DNA from: an uncultured Mucilaginibacter sp. | GTDB lineage: Bacteria > Bacteroidota > Bacteroidia > Sphingobacteriales > Sphingobacteriaceae | Direction: 5' to 3' | NCBI GenBank assembly: GCA_903863845.1 | Contig: CAIPDP010000017.1 | Span: 1-42,618 of the forward strand | Length of the DNA stretch: 42,618 nt | Shown: piece by piece, positions 26,710-34,655 of the stretch | How positions within the stretch are numbered: position 1 is the stretch's first letter | How the letters are laid out: each line of letters opens with the position of its first letter | Made by a program: the position numbers and the translations under genes | Notes under the pieces: model-generated | What the model was told of the DNA's origin: nothing | Seen by the model: only the letters and a program-made list of their open reading frames with translations | The model's database searches: none

Positions 26710-29067
26710 ATGTATTCAAACGAAGAATTAGAAGATTCTGTTAGACCTGAGTACCAGGATAATGAATTTATTGAAAAATTTTACAGTTTCTTTAGATATT
26801 GGAAATGGATATTACTTTCCGTGATAATTTGCTTATGTCTAAGCTATGTTTATTTAAAATTAGTTACCCCTAAATATAAAATTGAGACAGATCTATTAAT
26901 TAAACCCGATAAATCCGGGCCCAGTAGCTCAAACGATTTGTTGCAGGATCTGAATTTATTTACTTCGGACAAGATCATCGACAACGAGGTTCAGATTTTA
27001 AAAACTAAAGATATATTAGAAAAAGTAATCAAAACCCTGAACCTGCAAACGTCCTATTTTACTGTCAAGGGAGTCAGGAAAAGGGAACAATACGGTTATG
27101 TTCCTTTCGAGGTTAAATTATTAAGACCCGATTCAAGTGATGACTTCAGTAAGAAATATGCCATCCGATTAATTGATACGGTGTTTGCAGAAGTCAATGG
27201 AAAAAAAGTGAAGCTGAATTTCCCGTTTCATGTTAGTGCAGGTGAAATATTAATTACCCGCAAACCAAAATGGAAAGGTGCTTTTAATGACCTATATAAT
27301 GTTGAGTTTAATGATCTAGATAATCTGATCGAGAATTATAGTGGCCAATTGAGGGTTGAACCTGTCAGTAAAGAAGCTACAGTTCTGAAAATTTCTATTG
27401 AAGACGCTATTCCTGAACGAGGTAAAGATATATTAGCAACTTTAGTTAAGCAGTATAATAAAGATGCTCAGGACGATAAAAATTCATTGAATACAAATAC
27501 CGAGCGCTTTATCGATGAGCGTTTGAAAGATTTGGAAGGAACATTGGACAATGTTGAACAAAGGGTTGAAGATTATAAATCTCATAATAAAATAACCAAT
27601 ATCGGTTCTCAGTCCGAGATATTGTTAGAGCACGTTGGCGATAATGATGCCCAGCTGACAACGGTTCAGATACAAATAAATGTGCTGAGTAATATCGAGA
27701 ATTATCTTAGGGCCAAAAATGATGCGCCAGGCAATCTGCCCTCTATGCTGGGTATTGAAGATCCTACCTTGCTTAAGTCTGTAGCCGATCTGGGAGAGGC
27801 TCAGCAAAGAAGGCTAAGTCTTTTGCAAACAGTAACCTTAACAAATCCGATCATCACTTCGCTCGATGATCAGATTACGGCGCTGAAAAAGCAGATAAAT
27901 GTAGCTGTGATCAATTTGCGCCGGGGACTCGAGATCACAAAAAATCAACTGCAGCAAAAGAATCAACAATTTGAAGGTTCTATAAAGCAAGTGCCAGGGG
28001 AGGAGCGGGGCCTGCTTGATGTGCTTAGAAAACAACGCTTACAGGATACCATTTATACTTACTTGTTGCAAAAGAAGGAAGAAGTTCAAATGAAAGTGGC
28101 TTCTACTGCGGCTGACAGCCGTACTATCGACAACGTACGTAGCAGTAAATTGCCTGTAAAGCCTATTAAGCCAGCAGTTTACTTGTTGTTTTTTCTCGCT
28201 GGTATTGCGATTCCGATGTTGATTATTTATCTGAAAGATGCTTTAAATTTCAGAGTTTCCAAGAGGCAGGATATCGAAAAAATCACCAGCATGCCGATAA
28301 TAGGCGAGATATCTCAATCTAATGATCCGGGTAGTCTTTTAGTATCGAGTAAGCCGCGGTCAATGGTTGCCGAACAAATACGTGCCTTGCGTACAAATCT
28401 TCAATTTGTGTTACCCAAAGACAACCAGAAAGTGATTTTATTTACTTCGAGTATCAGCGGAGAAGGAAAGTCGTTTATTTCAGTTAACCTGGGTGCCAGT
28501 ATAGCTATGTCGGGTAAAAAGGTGGTTATTCTGGAGTTGGATCTTCGTAAGCCGAAATTGCACTCCGGACTTGAGATGGAAAACACAAATGGTTTATCAA
28601 ATTACCTGATCAATAAGACCAGCCTCGATAAAATATTAAAGCCAGTTGAACAACAGGAAAATTACTACATTATTACCTGTGGACCTATTCCACCAAACCC
28701 TGCTGAATTACTGGTTAACGGCCAGATCGGATTACTGATAGAAAAGTTAAAAGAACAATTTGATTACATCATCCTGGATGCACCGCCTGTTGGCTTGGTT
28801 ACCGATGCTCAAATATTAGCCAAATTTGCCGATGTTACTTTCTTTATAGTTAGACATAATTATACCGCGAAGAGCCAGATTTTTGCGATTGATAATCTTT
28901 ACAGGTCTAAAAAGTTTAACAGCCTCAATATTATCATCAATTCTATCGAAATGAACAGAACCTATGGCTACGGTTACGGTTATGGTTACGGTTATGGTGG
29001 CTATTATTCTGATGAAAAAGAAGAAAAGAAATCGAAAAGGCTGAATAAATTGTTAGGCAAAAAATAA
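26710..29067 (+). CDS. Wzc-like chain-length regulator with BY-kinase domain
   Basis: 785 residues. A first membrane span (about 33-55) and a Wzz domain are followed by a long periplasmic coiled-coil region (about 230-470), a second span (about 489-512) and a cytoplasmic tyrosine kinase domain. The kinase has Walker A SGEGKS (583-588), Walker A' VVILELDLRKPK (about 604-616; Glu replaces the first Asp of the common DxD) and Walker B IILDAPP (about 686-692). A tail at 752-766 holds eight tyrosines in 15 residues, the autophosphorylation cluster. Wzc proteins control polymer length and export by cycles of phosphorylation. No separate phosphatase (Wzb) gene is seen in the window. Confidence 0.92.
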   Translation: MYSNEELEDSVRPEYQDNEFIEKFYSFFRYWKWILLSVIICLCLSYVYLKLVTPKYKIETDLLIKPDKSGPSSSNDLLQDLNLFTSDKIIDNEVQILKTKDILEKVIKTLNLQTSYFTVKGVRKREQYGYVPFEVKLLRPDSSDDFSKKYAIRLIDTVFAEVNGKKVKLNFPFHVSAGEILITRKPKWKGAFNDLYNVEFNDLDNLIENYSGQLRVEPVSKEATVLKISIEDAIPERGKDILATLVKQYNKDAQDDKNSLNTNTERFIDERLKDLEGTLDNVEQRVEDYKSHNKITNIGSQSEILLEHVGDNDAQLTTVQIQINVLSNIENYLRAKNDAPGNLPSMLGIEDPTLLKSVADLGEAQQRRLSLLQTVTLTNPIITSLDDQITALKKQINVAVINLRRGLEITKNQLQQKNQQFEGSIKQVPGEERGLLDVLRKQRLQDTIYTYLLQKKEEVQMKVASTAADSRTIDNVRSSKLPVKPIKPAVYLLFFLAGIAIPMLIIYLKDALNFRVSKRQDIEKITSMPIIGEISQSNDPGSLLVSSKPRSMVAEQIRALRTNLQFVLPKDNQKVILFTSSISGEGKSFISVNLGASIAMSGKKVVILELDLRKPKLHSGLEMENTNGLSNYLINKTSLDKILKPVEQQENYYIITCGPIPPNPAELLVNGQIGLLIEKLKEQFDYIILDAPPVGLVTDAQILAKFADVTFFIVRHNYTAKSQIFAIDNLYRSKKFNSLNIIINSIEMNRTYGYGYGYGYGYGGYYSDEKEEKKSKRLNKLLGKK
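28963..29007 (+). repeat. In-frame Tyr-Gly coding repeat in the Wzc-like gene
   Basis: GGTTAY hexamers are repeated about five times, encoding alternating Gly and Tyr followed by GGYY. Repeat units of 6 nt keep the reading frame if copies are gained or lost, so the number of phosphorylatable tyrosines could change by slippage. Confidence 0.85.
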
Positions 29068-29145
29068 AGGGCAATTATGTCAGACCTTCAGTTGGGGGTA
29101 AAGAGCCATCAGGGTTATTTTGAGAATGGGTTAAACTGAAGTTCT

Positions 29146-30477
29146 ATGAGTAATTTGCAATCATTAAATACATTATTCGGGCCGCTCAAAAAACCTGAAT
29201 CCTGCAAAATAGCCATTATTGGACTCGGTTATGTTGGATTGCCATTGGGTATAGCATTTGCAAAAAAATACAAGGTGCTTGCCTACGATAATAACCCCGG
29301 CAGGGTTAATGAATTGCTTTCAGGAAATGAAAGTACGATGCAGGTTGACGTGGCAACTATGGATCGGTTAAAACGTTCGATCGAAAGTAACGAGAATGGC
29401 ATTTGCCTTAGTGCTGATGAAAGTTCATTAGCCCTATGTAATATTTATATTATCACGGTTCCCACCCCTGTCAATAAATTTAATTCGCCCGATCTGGGAC
29501 CGTTGTTGGTAGCTACTGCAATGATTGGGCGTTACCTGAAAAAAGGCGACCTGGTAATTTACGAATCAACCGTATATCCCGGGTGTACCGAAGAGGACTG
29601 TATCCCGGTTTTAGAAAGCGCATCCGGTTTAAAATGTAACAGCGATTTTTTAGTCGGGTATTCGCCTGAACGAGTGAGTCCGGGCGACAAAGAACATACC
29701 TTAACTACGATAACCAAAGTGATTTCGGGTACAAATGAAGAGGCGACTGAAATTGTAGAAAGCTTATATTCATCGATCATCCAAGCTGGCACCTACCGGG
29801 CTCAAAGTATTAAAATTGCAGAAGCAGCCAAAGCAATAGAAAATGCACAAAGGGATGTCAATATATCCTTTATGAACGAGTTGGCGATGATATTTGATCG
29901 TATAGGAATTGATACCAACGATGTGCTGGAAGCAGCCGGAACAAAATGGAATTTTTTGAAATTTAAACCTGGCTTAGTCGGCGGACACTGCATAGGCGTT
30001 GATCCTTATTACCTGGCTCATAAAGCTGAATCGCTTGGATATTATCCCCAGGTCATCCTTTCCGGCCGAAGGGTAAATGAAGATATGGGTTTATTTGTGG
30101 CAAATAAGCTGGTCAAGCTGCTCGTTGGTCGAAATCATAAAATTGCGGGCCTGCGTGTGCTTATCCTTGGTATAACATTTAAAGAAAATTGTCCGGATAT
30201 TCGAAATACCCGCGTCATTGACATTTACAGGGAGCTGACGCAATTTGGATTAAATGTGGATGTTTATGACCCCTGGGCAAATGCTAAAGAAGTACAATCG
30301 GCATTTGGTTTTAACCTTGTTACCGAACCAGTTAAAGGGTATCATGCGGTTGTATTGGCTGTTGCCCACGATCAGTTCAAACTGATGAATTTCCGCGAAA
30401 TATGTGAAGACAGCTCATCTATCATTTTTGATACCAAGGCAATTTTGCCGCGTGAAATGGTGGATTGCCGACTTTGA
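29146..30477 (+). CDS. UDP-N-acetylhexosamine 6-dehydrogenase (WbpA/WbpO/TviB-type nucleotide sugar dehydrogenase)
   Basis: 443 residues. An NAD-binding Rossmann motif GLGYVGLPLG lies at 26-35, the segment ESTVYPGCTEEDC in the middle, and the catalytic cysteine Cys282 in GGHCIGVDPYYLAHKA. This motif form is that of TviB/WbpO-like enzymes acting on UDP-GlcNAc or UDP-GalNAc rather than UDP-glucose. It should oxidise C6 to a uronic acid. The next three genes match wbpB, wbpD and wbpE, so UDP-GlcNAc is the more likely substrate. An inverted repeat (CTTCAGTT/AACTGAAG, 29086-29093 with 29134-29141) spans the short gap before the start. Confidence 0.88.
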   Translation: MSNLQSLNTLFGPLKKPESCKIAIIGLGYVGLPLGIAFAKKYKVLAYDNNPGRVNELLSGNESTMQVDVATMDRLKRSIESNENGICLSADESSLALCNIYIITVPTPVNKFNSPDLGPLLVATAMIGRYLKKGDLVIYESTVYPGCTEEDCIPVLESASGLKCNSDFLVGYSPERVSPGDKEHTLTTITKVISGTNEEATEIVESLYSSIIQAGTYRAQSIKIAEAAKAIENAQRDVNISFMNELAMIFDRIGIDTNDVLEAAGTKWNFLKFKPGLVGGHCIGVDPYYLAHKAESLGYYPQVILSGRRVNEDMGLFVANKLVKLLVGRNHKIAGLRVLILGITFKENCPDIRNTRVIDIYRELTQFGLNVDVYDPWANAKEVQSAFGFNLVTEPVKGYHAVVLAVAHDQFKLMNFREICEDSSSIIFDTKAILPREMVDCRL

Positions 30478-30517
30478 TTTGTTATTCAGGACGCAATTAT
30501 AAAAAGTATATCCTAAT

Positions 30518-30547
30518 TTTGTGAACAAGGTTTTCGGCATAATTTTG
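30518..30547 (+). promoter_or_regulatory. Candidate internal promoter (TTTG N18 TAATTTTG) before the oxidoreductase gene
   Basis: TTTG (30518-30521), an 18-nt spacer and TAATTTTG (30540-30547) match the consensus exactly. A second TAATTTTG lies at 30514-30521, so the -33 box of one is the 3' half of the other. Transcription would begin about 6-8 nt before the ATG at 30561, giving a nearly leaderless message. Confidence 0.45.
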
Positions 30548-30560
30548 AATTAGTTACTAA

Positions 30561-31571
30561 ATGACAAAAATAAAATTTGCGATCATCGGTTGTGGCCGTA
30601 TCGCTCAAAGACACGCTGAACATATAAAGAATAATGGCGAACTCCTTGCAGTTTGCGATGTGGTGCCTGAAAAGGCCAATGAACTTGCTGCTAAATACAA
30701 TGCTAAAGCCTATTATAATGTCGACGACCTGCTTGCCAACGAAAAGCATATTGATGTAGTAGCTATATGCAGCCCGAATGGCTTACATGCCGAACATAGT
30801 ATAAAAGCTTTGAACGCCAAATTTCACGTGTTGTGTGAAAAGCCAATGGCTATTAATGTGGCCGATTGCGGTGAAATGATAAAGGCGGCAGAACGCAATA
30901 ATAAAAGGCTTTTTGCTATCAAGCAGAATAGGTTTAATCCTCCGGTAGCTGCCATTAAAGAAGTAATAGAATCGGGTAAACTTGGTAAAATATATAGTGT
31001 GCAATTAAGCTGCTTCTGGAACAGGAATTTTGATTATTACAACAATTCATGGAAAGGCACCAACGATTTGGATGGCGGAACATTGTACACACAATTCAGC
31101 CACTTTATCGATTTGTTATATTGGCTTATTGGCGACGTTAAATATGCGCAGGCATTTACAGGCAACTATGCGCACAAGAACATTATTGAATTTGAAGATA
31201 CCGGTGCCGTTATCATTCAGTTTTATAATGGTGCCATTGGTACCATCAATTATACCGTAAATAGTTACGGAAAGAACATGGAAGGATCACTCACCATATT
31301 TGCAGAAAAAGGTACAGTAAAGATCGGCGGGCAGTACCTTAACGAATTGGAATACCAGAATATTGAAGGTTATAAGGTTGAGAATCTGCCGGAAGGCAAT
31401 AAACCGAATAATTACGGAAATTACCAGGGATCTATGTCAAATCATGACAAGGTTTATGAAAACCTGATCGAAGTATTGGTAAATGATCGCCCGATATCAA
31501 CCAGTTCGTTCGAGGGACTGAAAACAGTTGAAATAATTGATAAGATATATCAGTCTGTAAAAAATGCCTAA
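30561..31571 (+). CDS. Gfo/Idh/MocA-type UDP-GlcNAcA 3-dehydrogenase (WbpB/WlbA-like)
   Basis: 336 residues. The N-terminal Rossmann domain has IIGCGRIAQRHAEHI (8-22) and the family EKP motif at 93-95; the C-terminal domain carries GTLYTQFSHFIDLLYWLIGD, including the conserved His near 185. It is expected to oxidise C3 of UDP-GlcNAc uronic acid to the 3-keto sugar for transamination. The call rests on family resemblance and on the neighbours: a nucleotide-sugar dehydrogenase before, an acetyltransferase overlapping by 8 nt and an aminotransferase behind, the wbpA-B-D-E set. Confidence 0.85.
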   Translation: MTKIKFAIIGCGRIAQRHAEHIKNNGELLAVCDVVPEKANELAAKYNAKAYYNVDDLLANEKHIDVVAICSPNGLHAEHSIKALNAKFHVLCEKPMAINVADCGEMIKAAERNNKRLFAIKQNRFNPPVAAIKEVIESGKLGKIYSVQLSCFWNRNFDYYNNSWKGTNDLDGGTLYTQFSHFIDLLYWLIGDVKYAQAFTGNYAHKNIIEFEDTGAVIIQFYNGAIGTINYTVNSYGKNMEGSLTIFAEKGTVKIGGQYLNELEYQNIEGYKVENLPEGNKPNNYGNYQGSMSNHDKVYENLIEVLVNDRPISTSSFEGLKTVEIIDKIYQSVKNA

Positions 31572-32040
31572 CCCGCAGCAACCTATCTTGTTTTCGTCAG
31601 CAATAGTTGATGTAAACTTTGGACCGAATGTAAAAGTAGTTCAGCCTGTAAATATTTACGGGTGCAATATTGGCGAAAATACCTTCATAGGACCATTTGT
31701 CGAGATACAAAAGGATGTAAGTATCGGCAGGCGTTGTAAAATACAATCCCACTGTTTTGTTTGCGAATTAGTAAGCATCGGCGATGATTGTTTTATTGGG
31801 CATGGCGTAATGTTCGTTAATGATCTGTTTAGTGGTGGCGGACCAGCAATGGGCAATAAATCGCTCTGGAAGTCGACACGAATTGGCAATAAGGTGTCCA
31901 TAGGTTCCAATGCCACCATTTTACCAGTTGAAATATGCGACAATGTGGTTATTGGAGCTGGTGCCGTTGTTACAAAAAATATCACCGAAGCGGGAATTTA
32001 CGCTGGTAATCCGGCTAAAATGATTCGAAAAATAGTCTGA
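31564..32040 (+). CDS. Hexapeptide N-acetyltransferase (WbpD/WlbB-like)
   Basis: 158 residues, almost entirely left-handed beta-helix repeats (NIYGCNIGENTFIGPFVEI at about 31-49, GDDCFIGHGVMFVND and VVIGAGAVVTKNI), ending AGNPAKMIRKIV. It should acetylate the C3 amino group of the sugar made by the neighbouring enzymes, using acetyl-CoA. The 8-nt overlap with the preceding gene and the 16-nt gap to the aminotransferase gene show operon coupling. Size and motifs match WlbB/WbpD, but hexapeptide acyltransferases are hard to separate by eye. Confidence 0.82.
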   Translation: MPNPQQPILFSSAIVDVNFGPNVKVVQPVNIYGCNIGENTFIGPFVEIQKDVSIGRRCKIQSHCFVCELVSIGDDCFIGHGVMFVNDLFSGGGPAMGNKSLWKSTRIGNKVSIGSNATILPVEICDNVVIGAGAVVTKNITEAGIYAGNPAKMIRKIV

Positions 32041-32056
32041 ATTTTTATTTATAGTT

Positions 32057-33196
32057 ATGAAAATACCATTTGTAGATCTCAAAGCTCAATACCTTTCGAT
32101 TCAATCCGAAATTGATACAGCTATTGCACAGGTTATTAATGAAACTGCATTTATAGGAGGCAAATATGTTGAAAACTTTGAACGAAATTTTGCAGCTATC
32201 TACGGTGTTAAGCATTGTATATCGGTAGCCAATGGCACCGATTCATTATATATCTTATTAAAGATGTTGGGTGTGGGCCCGGGCGACGAGGTGATAACGG
32301 TTGCAAATAGCTGGATTTCCAGTTCAGAAACCATTAGCCAGACAGGAGCCACGCCGATATTTATAGATATCGACCCCGATTATTATGCCATTAATGAGCA
32401 GCTCATTGAAAAGGCCATTACAGCAAGAACCAGGGCGATCGTACCGGTACATTTACATGGACAGGCCTGCAATATAGAAGCGATTGTTGAAATTGCTAAG
32501 CGACATCATTTATATGTGATTGAGGATTGTGCACAATCGCATTTTTCGGAGTTTAAAGGCAGGCGTGCAGGAACTATTGGTGATGCCGGGTCTTTTAGTT
32601 TTTACCCGGGTAAAAATTTAGGCGCCTACGGCGATGCAGGTTGCATCATAACCAATAACGACGAACTTGCCCTAAAGGTGAAAATGTATGCGCGTCACGG
32701 CGCTTTAAAAAAGCATCAACACCAGATCGAAGGAATAAACAGCCGGATGGACGGCTTGCAGGCAGCTATTTTGGATGCAAAACTGCCACATATTTTAAAG
32801 TGGACCGACCTGAGAATAAAAAATGCCGGATTATATGATAAGCATTTGGCCGGCATCGAAGATATTATCCTTCCAAAAGTGAGGCCCGATACTAAACATA
32901 CTTTTCATTTGTATGTTATTCGCACAGGAAGGCGTAACCAGTTGGCAGAATTTTTAAAAGAAAATGGTATTGAGACTGCTGTTCATTACCCGGTTGCTTT
33001 ACCTAATATGAAAGCCTACGAATATCTTGGTCATAGCCCGGCTGATTTTCCGATCGCCAGTCAGTTTCAGGATGAAATTTTATCTTTACCCTTGTTTCCG
33101 GAATTGACAGAACAACAGATCATTTATGTAGCCGGTAAAATAAGGGAGTTTTTTGCTATTGAATTGGCTGTCGCACCAGGAACTGTTAATGGGTAA
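32057..33196 (+). CDS. DegT/DnrJ/EryC1 aminotransferase (WbpE/WlbC-like)
   Basis: 379 residues, a fold-type I PLP aminotransferase. The cofactor lysine is Lys186 in FYPGKNLGAYGDAG; the preceding EDCAQSHFSEFKGRRAG segment and the Gly-rich NGTDSLY motif bind PLP phosphate. It should transfer an amino group from glutamate to C3 of the UDP-3-keto-GlcNAc uronic acid. With its three upstream neighbours it completes UDP-GlcNAc3NAcA synthesis. It overlaps the flippase gene by 8 nt. Confidence 0.88.
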   Translation: MKIPFVDLKAQYLSIQSEIDTAIAQVINETAFIGGKYVENFERNFAAIYGVKHCISVANGTDSLYILLKMLGVGPGDEVITVANSWISSSETISQTGATPIFIDIDPDYYAINEQLIEKAITARTRAIVPVHLHGQACNIEAIVEIAKRHHLYVIEDCAQSHFSEFKGRRAGTIGDAGSFSFYPGKNLGAYGDAGCIITNNDELALKVKMYARHGALKKHQHQIEGINSRMDGLQAAILDAKLPHILKWTDLRIKNAGLYDKHLAGIEDIILPKVRPDTKHTFHLYVIRTGRRNQLAEFLKENGIETAVHYPVALPNMKAYEYLGHSPADFPIASQFQDEILSLPLFPELTEQQIIYVAGKIREFFAIELAVAPGTVNG

Positions 33197-34472
33197 AAGT
33201 ATTTTTCATCGCGCTTTCAATAATCCGTTTCTTAAGAATGTATCCACACTTGCGCTGGGTACAATTATAAGTCAGCTTTTACTGTTTCTATCTTCGCCGA
33301 TCTTAACCCGACTGTTCTCGGCAACTGATTTTGGTATTTTGGCGCTTTTTAACAGTATTGCAGTAGTGGCTGCCATACTAACTACAGGTCGGTATGAGTT
33401 TGCGGTGGGACTGCCCGAAAGTGATCAAAAAGCATCAAAGGTTGTAGGGCTGATCGTTTTTCTGTCGTTTTTTGTATCTGTATTTTACCTGGTTGTTATT
33501 ATTGTATTGAAAAACTGGGCCGGTCCGCAAATGGCCCACAACAAGTTCTTAAATCTGCCTATTGCCTATCTGGTACCCGTTCTAACCTTCGCTATTGCAA
33601 TATATACTGCCCTGCAATATTGGAACCAACGGTTTAAAGCCTATAAAATAGTTTCGACCACCAATGCTGCGCTGGTTATTCTTGGCGTAATACTTAATAT
33701 CGTTTTTGGCGTACTTGGGTACAAAAAGTTTGGCCTTGTATATAGTTTGGTTTTGGCCGAGCTTCTGGCCATTATTCCGGTAGCTTATCTATTTTACCGT
33801 GCCGGATTTTTTCACATCAGTAAACCGAAAGAATACCTGTCCATAGCTAAGGAGTATAAAAACTTTCCAAAGTACATGCTCATCTCCGATCTTTCGCTGA
33901 CCACCTCCCAGCAGATCGTACCTATCATCTTTACGATTATTTTTAACTCCGCTACGGTTGGATTTTACTCGCTCGCCAACAGAATGCTGAAAGTACCCAG
34001 CGTGGTATTGACCTCATCAATTGGTAATGTTTTTAGAAACGACGCTATCGACATTATCCGCTCAACCGGTAGTTGCCGTAGCCTCTATTTATCAACTCTC
34101 CGAAAATTGATTTTTTTAGCTATTCCTATCTATAGCTTACTTGCAATTTTTTCGCCGCAATTGTTTATATTGATATTCGGTAAAAATTGGGTTGAGTCTG
34201 GCTATTTTGCCCGACTCATCTGCTTCAGTACGATATTTGATTTCTTAGCCTATCCATTAAGCGTGCTTTTTTATGTAGTACATCGGCAAAAGATGTATAT
34301 GAGGCTACAGTTTTTTAATATGCTTTCAGGTATTTTATTTATTTATGTATCGTATTGGTTGCTTAAAAGTGCTTACTGGTCTGTGTTATTTTTTTCGATT
34401 AATAATGCGATGTTTAGTATGCTTAGCCTTTATATCACTTATAATTTTTCTAAGCAAACCCATAGTATTTAG
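33189..34472 (+). CDS. Wzx-type polysaccharide flippase
   Basis: 427 residues with about 12 predicted membrane spans, starting MGKSIFHRAFNNPFLKN. The segment FLKNVSTLALGTIISQLLLF and ILTRLFSATDFGILALF are typical of the first helices of the oligosaccharide flippase (MVF/MOP) family. It moves undecaprenyl-linked repeat units across the inner membrane. The ATG at 33189 was chosen because it overlaps the aminotransferase stop (TAA 33194-33196), the usual coupling; the TTG at 33153 lies deep inside that gene. Confidence 0.85.
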   Translation: MGKSIFHRAFNNPFLKNVSTLALGTIISQLLLFLSSPILTRLFSATDFGILALFNSIAVVAAILTTGRYEFAVGLPESDQKASKVVGLIVFLSFFVSVFYLVVIIVLKNWAGPQMAHNKFLNLPIAYLVPVLTFAIAIYTALQYWNQRFKAYKIVSTTNAALVILGVILNIVFGVLGYKKFGLVYSLVLAELLAIIPVAYLFYRAGFFHISKPKEYLSIAKEYKNFPKYMLISDLSLTTSQQIVPIIFTIIFNSATVGFYSLANRMLKVPSVVLTSSIGNVFRNDAIDIIRSTGSCRSLYLSTLRKLIFLAIPIYSLLAIFSPQLFILIFGKNWVESGYFARLICFSTIFDFLAYPLSVLFYVVHRQKMYMRLQFFNMLSGILFIYVSYWLLKSAYWSVLFFSINNAMFSMLSLYITYNFSKQTHSI

Positions 34473-34478
34473 TTTCGC

Positions 34479-34655
34479 GTGAATAAATATTTTAGCAAAT
34501 TCGCCTGGGCGCTCAAAAGCATCTTAAAACCTTTAGTGGGTTTTAGCAATATCATTGCTGAAAATTCAATTAATCCGCTAATAGGTTTTGTTTCTCTAAT
34601 TTATTGGGGAGTTAAAAATCCTTTTAATTTAGCTTTGATCGATGCAAATAGCTAA
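34479..34655 (+). CDS. Unrecognised 58-aa small ORF between flippase and polymerase
   Basis: A GTG at 34479 opens an uninterrupted 58-codon frame ending at a TAA (34653-34655). It fills the whole gap: it starts 6 nt after the flippase stop and overlaps the polymerase start by 14 nt. The predicted product begins MNKYFSKFAWALKSILKPLV and has a lysine-spaced amphipathic stretch (about 3-20) and a hydrophobic stretch (about 33-44, NPLIGFVSLIYW). I do not recognise it. The tight spacing supports a real, translationally coupled peptide in the polymer assembly group; a chance frame cannot be excluded. Confidence 0.45.
   Translation: MNKYFSKFAWALKSILKPLVGFSNIIAENSINPLIGFVSLIYWGVKNPFNLALIDANS

Noticed and set aside
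29077..29139. 20-codon ORF before the nucleotide-sugar dehydrogenase
   Set aside because: It has no ribosome-binding site or hydrophobic/charged pattern, and it coincides with the inverted repeat.
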